From assembly GCF_001556105.1 (NCBI RefSeq), contig NZ_LSIF01000098.1, positions 1 to 10,790 of the forward strand: a stretch of 10,790 nucleotides of DNA. The letters are read 5' to 3'. This stretch comes from Pseudoxanthomonas mexicana. GTDB taxonomy: Bacteria > Pseudomonadota > Gammaproteobacteria > Xanthomonadales > Xanthomonadaceae. The position numbers and the translations under genes were made by a program. Below, one piece after another: positions 10,175-10,790 of this stretch. Each line of letters begins with the position of its first letter. The stretch's first letter is position 1. The notes under the pieces were generated by a model that searched no databases, had not been told where the DNA came from, and saw only the letters and a list, made by a program, of their open reading frames with translations.

Positions 10175-10790
10175 ATGTGCACACGCAAGACTCTGATTGC
10201 GTCGGCGGTACTGCTGGCGCTCGGCATGACGGGACAGGCTTTTGCCCAACAGACCAACACCGAGAACGGAACCGGCGATGACATCCTGGTCAACCTCGCT
10301 GCGGATATGAGCAACAACAGCACCAACACCGACAACTCCGACAACAGCGACAATTCGGACAATTCCGACAACTCGGACAACAGCGACAACCGTTCCTACG
10401 ACGGCGACAACCGCAACAACCGCGGTCGCGCCGACGCAGAGGGCTACGGCTCGACCGCAGCGAACAACGGCAGTACCGCGACGTCGACGTTCTCCAATTC
10501 CTTCAACCAGAGCAAGGCGGTCGCCGAAACGAAGCTGATCGGTTCGGTGTCGGGCGTGACCGTGCAGGACATCGGCAACGTCGCCAAGAACTGGGGCAAT
10601 GCCAATGGCGGAAGCGGTGGTCGCGGCGGTGCGGGTTACGGCGGCGACGGCTACGGCGGCGAAGCGGGCGGCGGCAGCGGCAGCGGCGGCGACGGCGGCA
10701 ACGGCGGCGCAGGCGGCGACGGCGGCAGCGGCGGCAGCGCCAGTATCGGCGATGCGACCGCGGGCGATTCGTCCAATGGCAGCGCCAGCA
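10175..10790 (+). CDS. Secreted low-complexity protein with Ser-Asp-Asn and Gly-rich repeats (3' end outside window)
   Basis: I do not recognise this protein. The 205 visible residues start with a textbook Sec signal peptide (RK at 4-5, hydrophobic 7-18, probable cut after AFA at 22-24). Then come an Asn/Thr-rich stretch (25-51), a TDN unit plus six SDN triplets (52-72), and a polar Arg/Asn segment (73-100). Residues 103-143 are the only stretch of ordinary composition (it includes FSNSFNQ, IGSVSGVTV and IGNVAKNWGN). A Gly-Gly-X region follows from about 145 to 188, then a Ser/Ala/Asp/Gly-rich segment still open at the window edge. There are no RTX nonapeptides, no lipobox and no further cysteine after residue 2. 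The composition suggests an extended, acidic, extracellular or outer-surface protein, possibly a matrix or adhesin-like component. That is inference only. It follows crcB by 212 bases, where serS is usual in relatives. The real start is fixed by a strong Shine-Dalgarno. Confidence 0.8.
   Translation, partial: MCTRKTLIASAVLLALGMTGQAFAQQTNTENGTGDDILVNLAADMSNNSTNTDNSDNSDNSDNSDNSDNSDNRSYDGDNRNNRGRADAEGYGSTAANNGSTATSTFSNSFNQSKAVAETKLIGSVSGVTVQDIGNVAKNWGNANGGSGGRGGAGYGGDGYGGEAGGGSGSGGDGGNGGAGGDGGSGGSASIGDATAGDSSNGSAS
10328..10390 (+). repeat. In-frame triplet repeat encoding TDN plus six SDN
   Basis: Seven nine-base units encode one TDN and six SDN. The serine codons alternate between two families that are not one mutation apart (TCC, AGC, TCG, TCC, TCG, AGC), while the Asp codon is always GAC and Asn is AAC or AAT. 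This reads as a repeat kept at the protein level rather than fresh DNA slippage. Confidence 0.85.
10685..10738 (+). repeat. Six tandem GGCGGCNNN units encoding Gly-Gly-X
   Basis: Six consecutive nine-base units, GGCGGC followed by GAC, AAC, GCA, GAC, AGC and AGC, encode GGD, GGN, GGA, GGD, GGS and GGS. Gly is always GGC here, unlike the mixed GGA/GGT/GGC at 10607-10640, so this part looks like more recent expansion. A looser Gly-rich zone extends from about 10607. Confidence 0.8.

Noticed and set aside
10129..10389. Minus-strand ORF with heptad-like LLSELSELSEL repeats
   Set aside because: It is the antisense reading of the SDN triplet repeat. The plus frame has a Shine-Dalgarno and a signal peptide; the minus frame has neither.
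10607..10738. Gly-rich region as RTX calcium-binding repeats
   Set aside because: The nonapeptide GGxGxDxUx with its hydrophobic position is absent. The units are Gly-Gly-X with D, N, A or S and no periodic large hydrophobic residue.

Overview
The window is GC-rich chromosomal DNA from a gammaproteobacterium, most likely a member of the Xanthomonadaceae (Lysobacteraceae), such as a Pseudoxanthomonas- or Lysobacter-like bacterium. The evidence is the gene order and protein features: a short FtsK of about 790 residues, LolA, RarA and CrcB in a row on the plus strand, and TrxB, a membrane-anchored phosphoesterase, a DUF482/FemAB-like acetyltransferase, Aat and IF-1 in a row on the minus strand. 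The genus is an inference; no 16S or database search was possible.

Left arm, minus strand (4740 down to 89): trxB, a calcineurin-type phosphoesterase, a GNAT-like protein and aat are tightly spaced and probably co-transcribed. infA follows with its own well-formed sigma70-type promoter and ends at a perfect-stem intrinsic terminator at 601-624. Beyond it lies a small exported four-cysteine protein of unknown function (89-457). The first 88 bases hold no gene, only a short REP-like hairpin.

Centre: the 289-bp gap between the divergent trxB and ftsK (4741-5029) contains a plus-strand intrinsic terminator at 4891-4916. No annotated gene explains it, so a short RNA or a leader/attenuator is the likely source.

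Right arm, plus strand (5030-9962): ftsK (chromosome segregation at the septum), lolA (lipoprotein carrier), rarA (replication-associated AAA+ ATPase) and crcB (fluoride channel). The core order trxB | ftsK-lolA-rarA matches the classic gammaproteobacterial block (E. coli infA-aat-cydCD-trxB-lrp-ftsK-lolA-rarA-serS), with cydCD and lrp missing and other genes in their place.

Right edge: after a 212-bp intergenic region, where serS would be expected, a strong Shine-Dalgarno introduces an open-ended gene from 10175. It encodes a secreted low-complexity protein with an acidic Ser-Asp-Asn triplet tract and a Gly-Gly-X region. It is the least ordinary part of the window. All other genes are housekeeping, and I saw no CRISPR array, prophage, insertion sequence, rRNA or tRNA.
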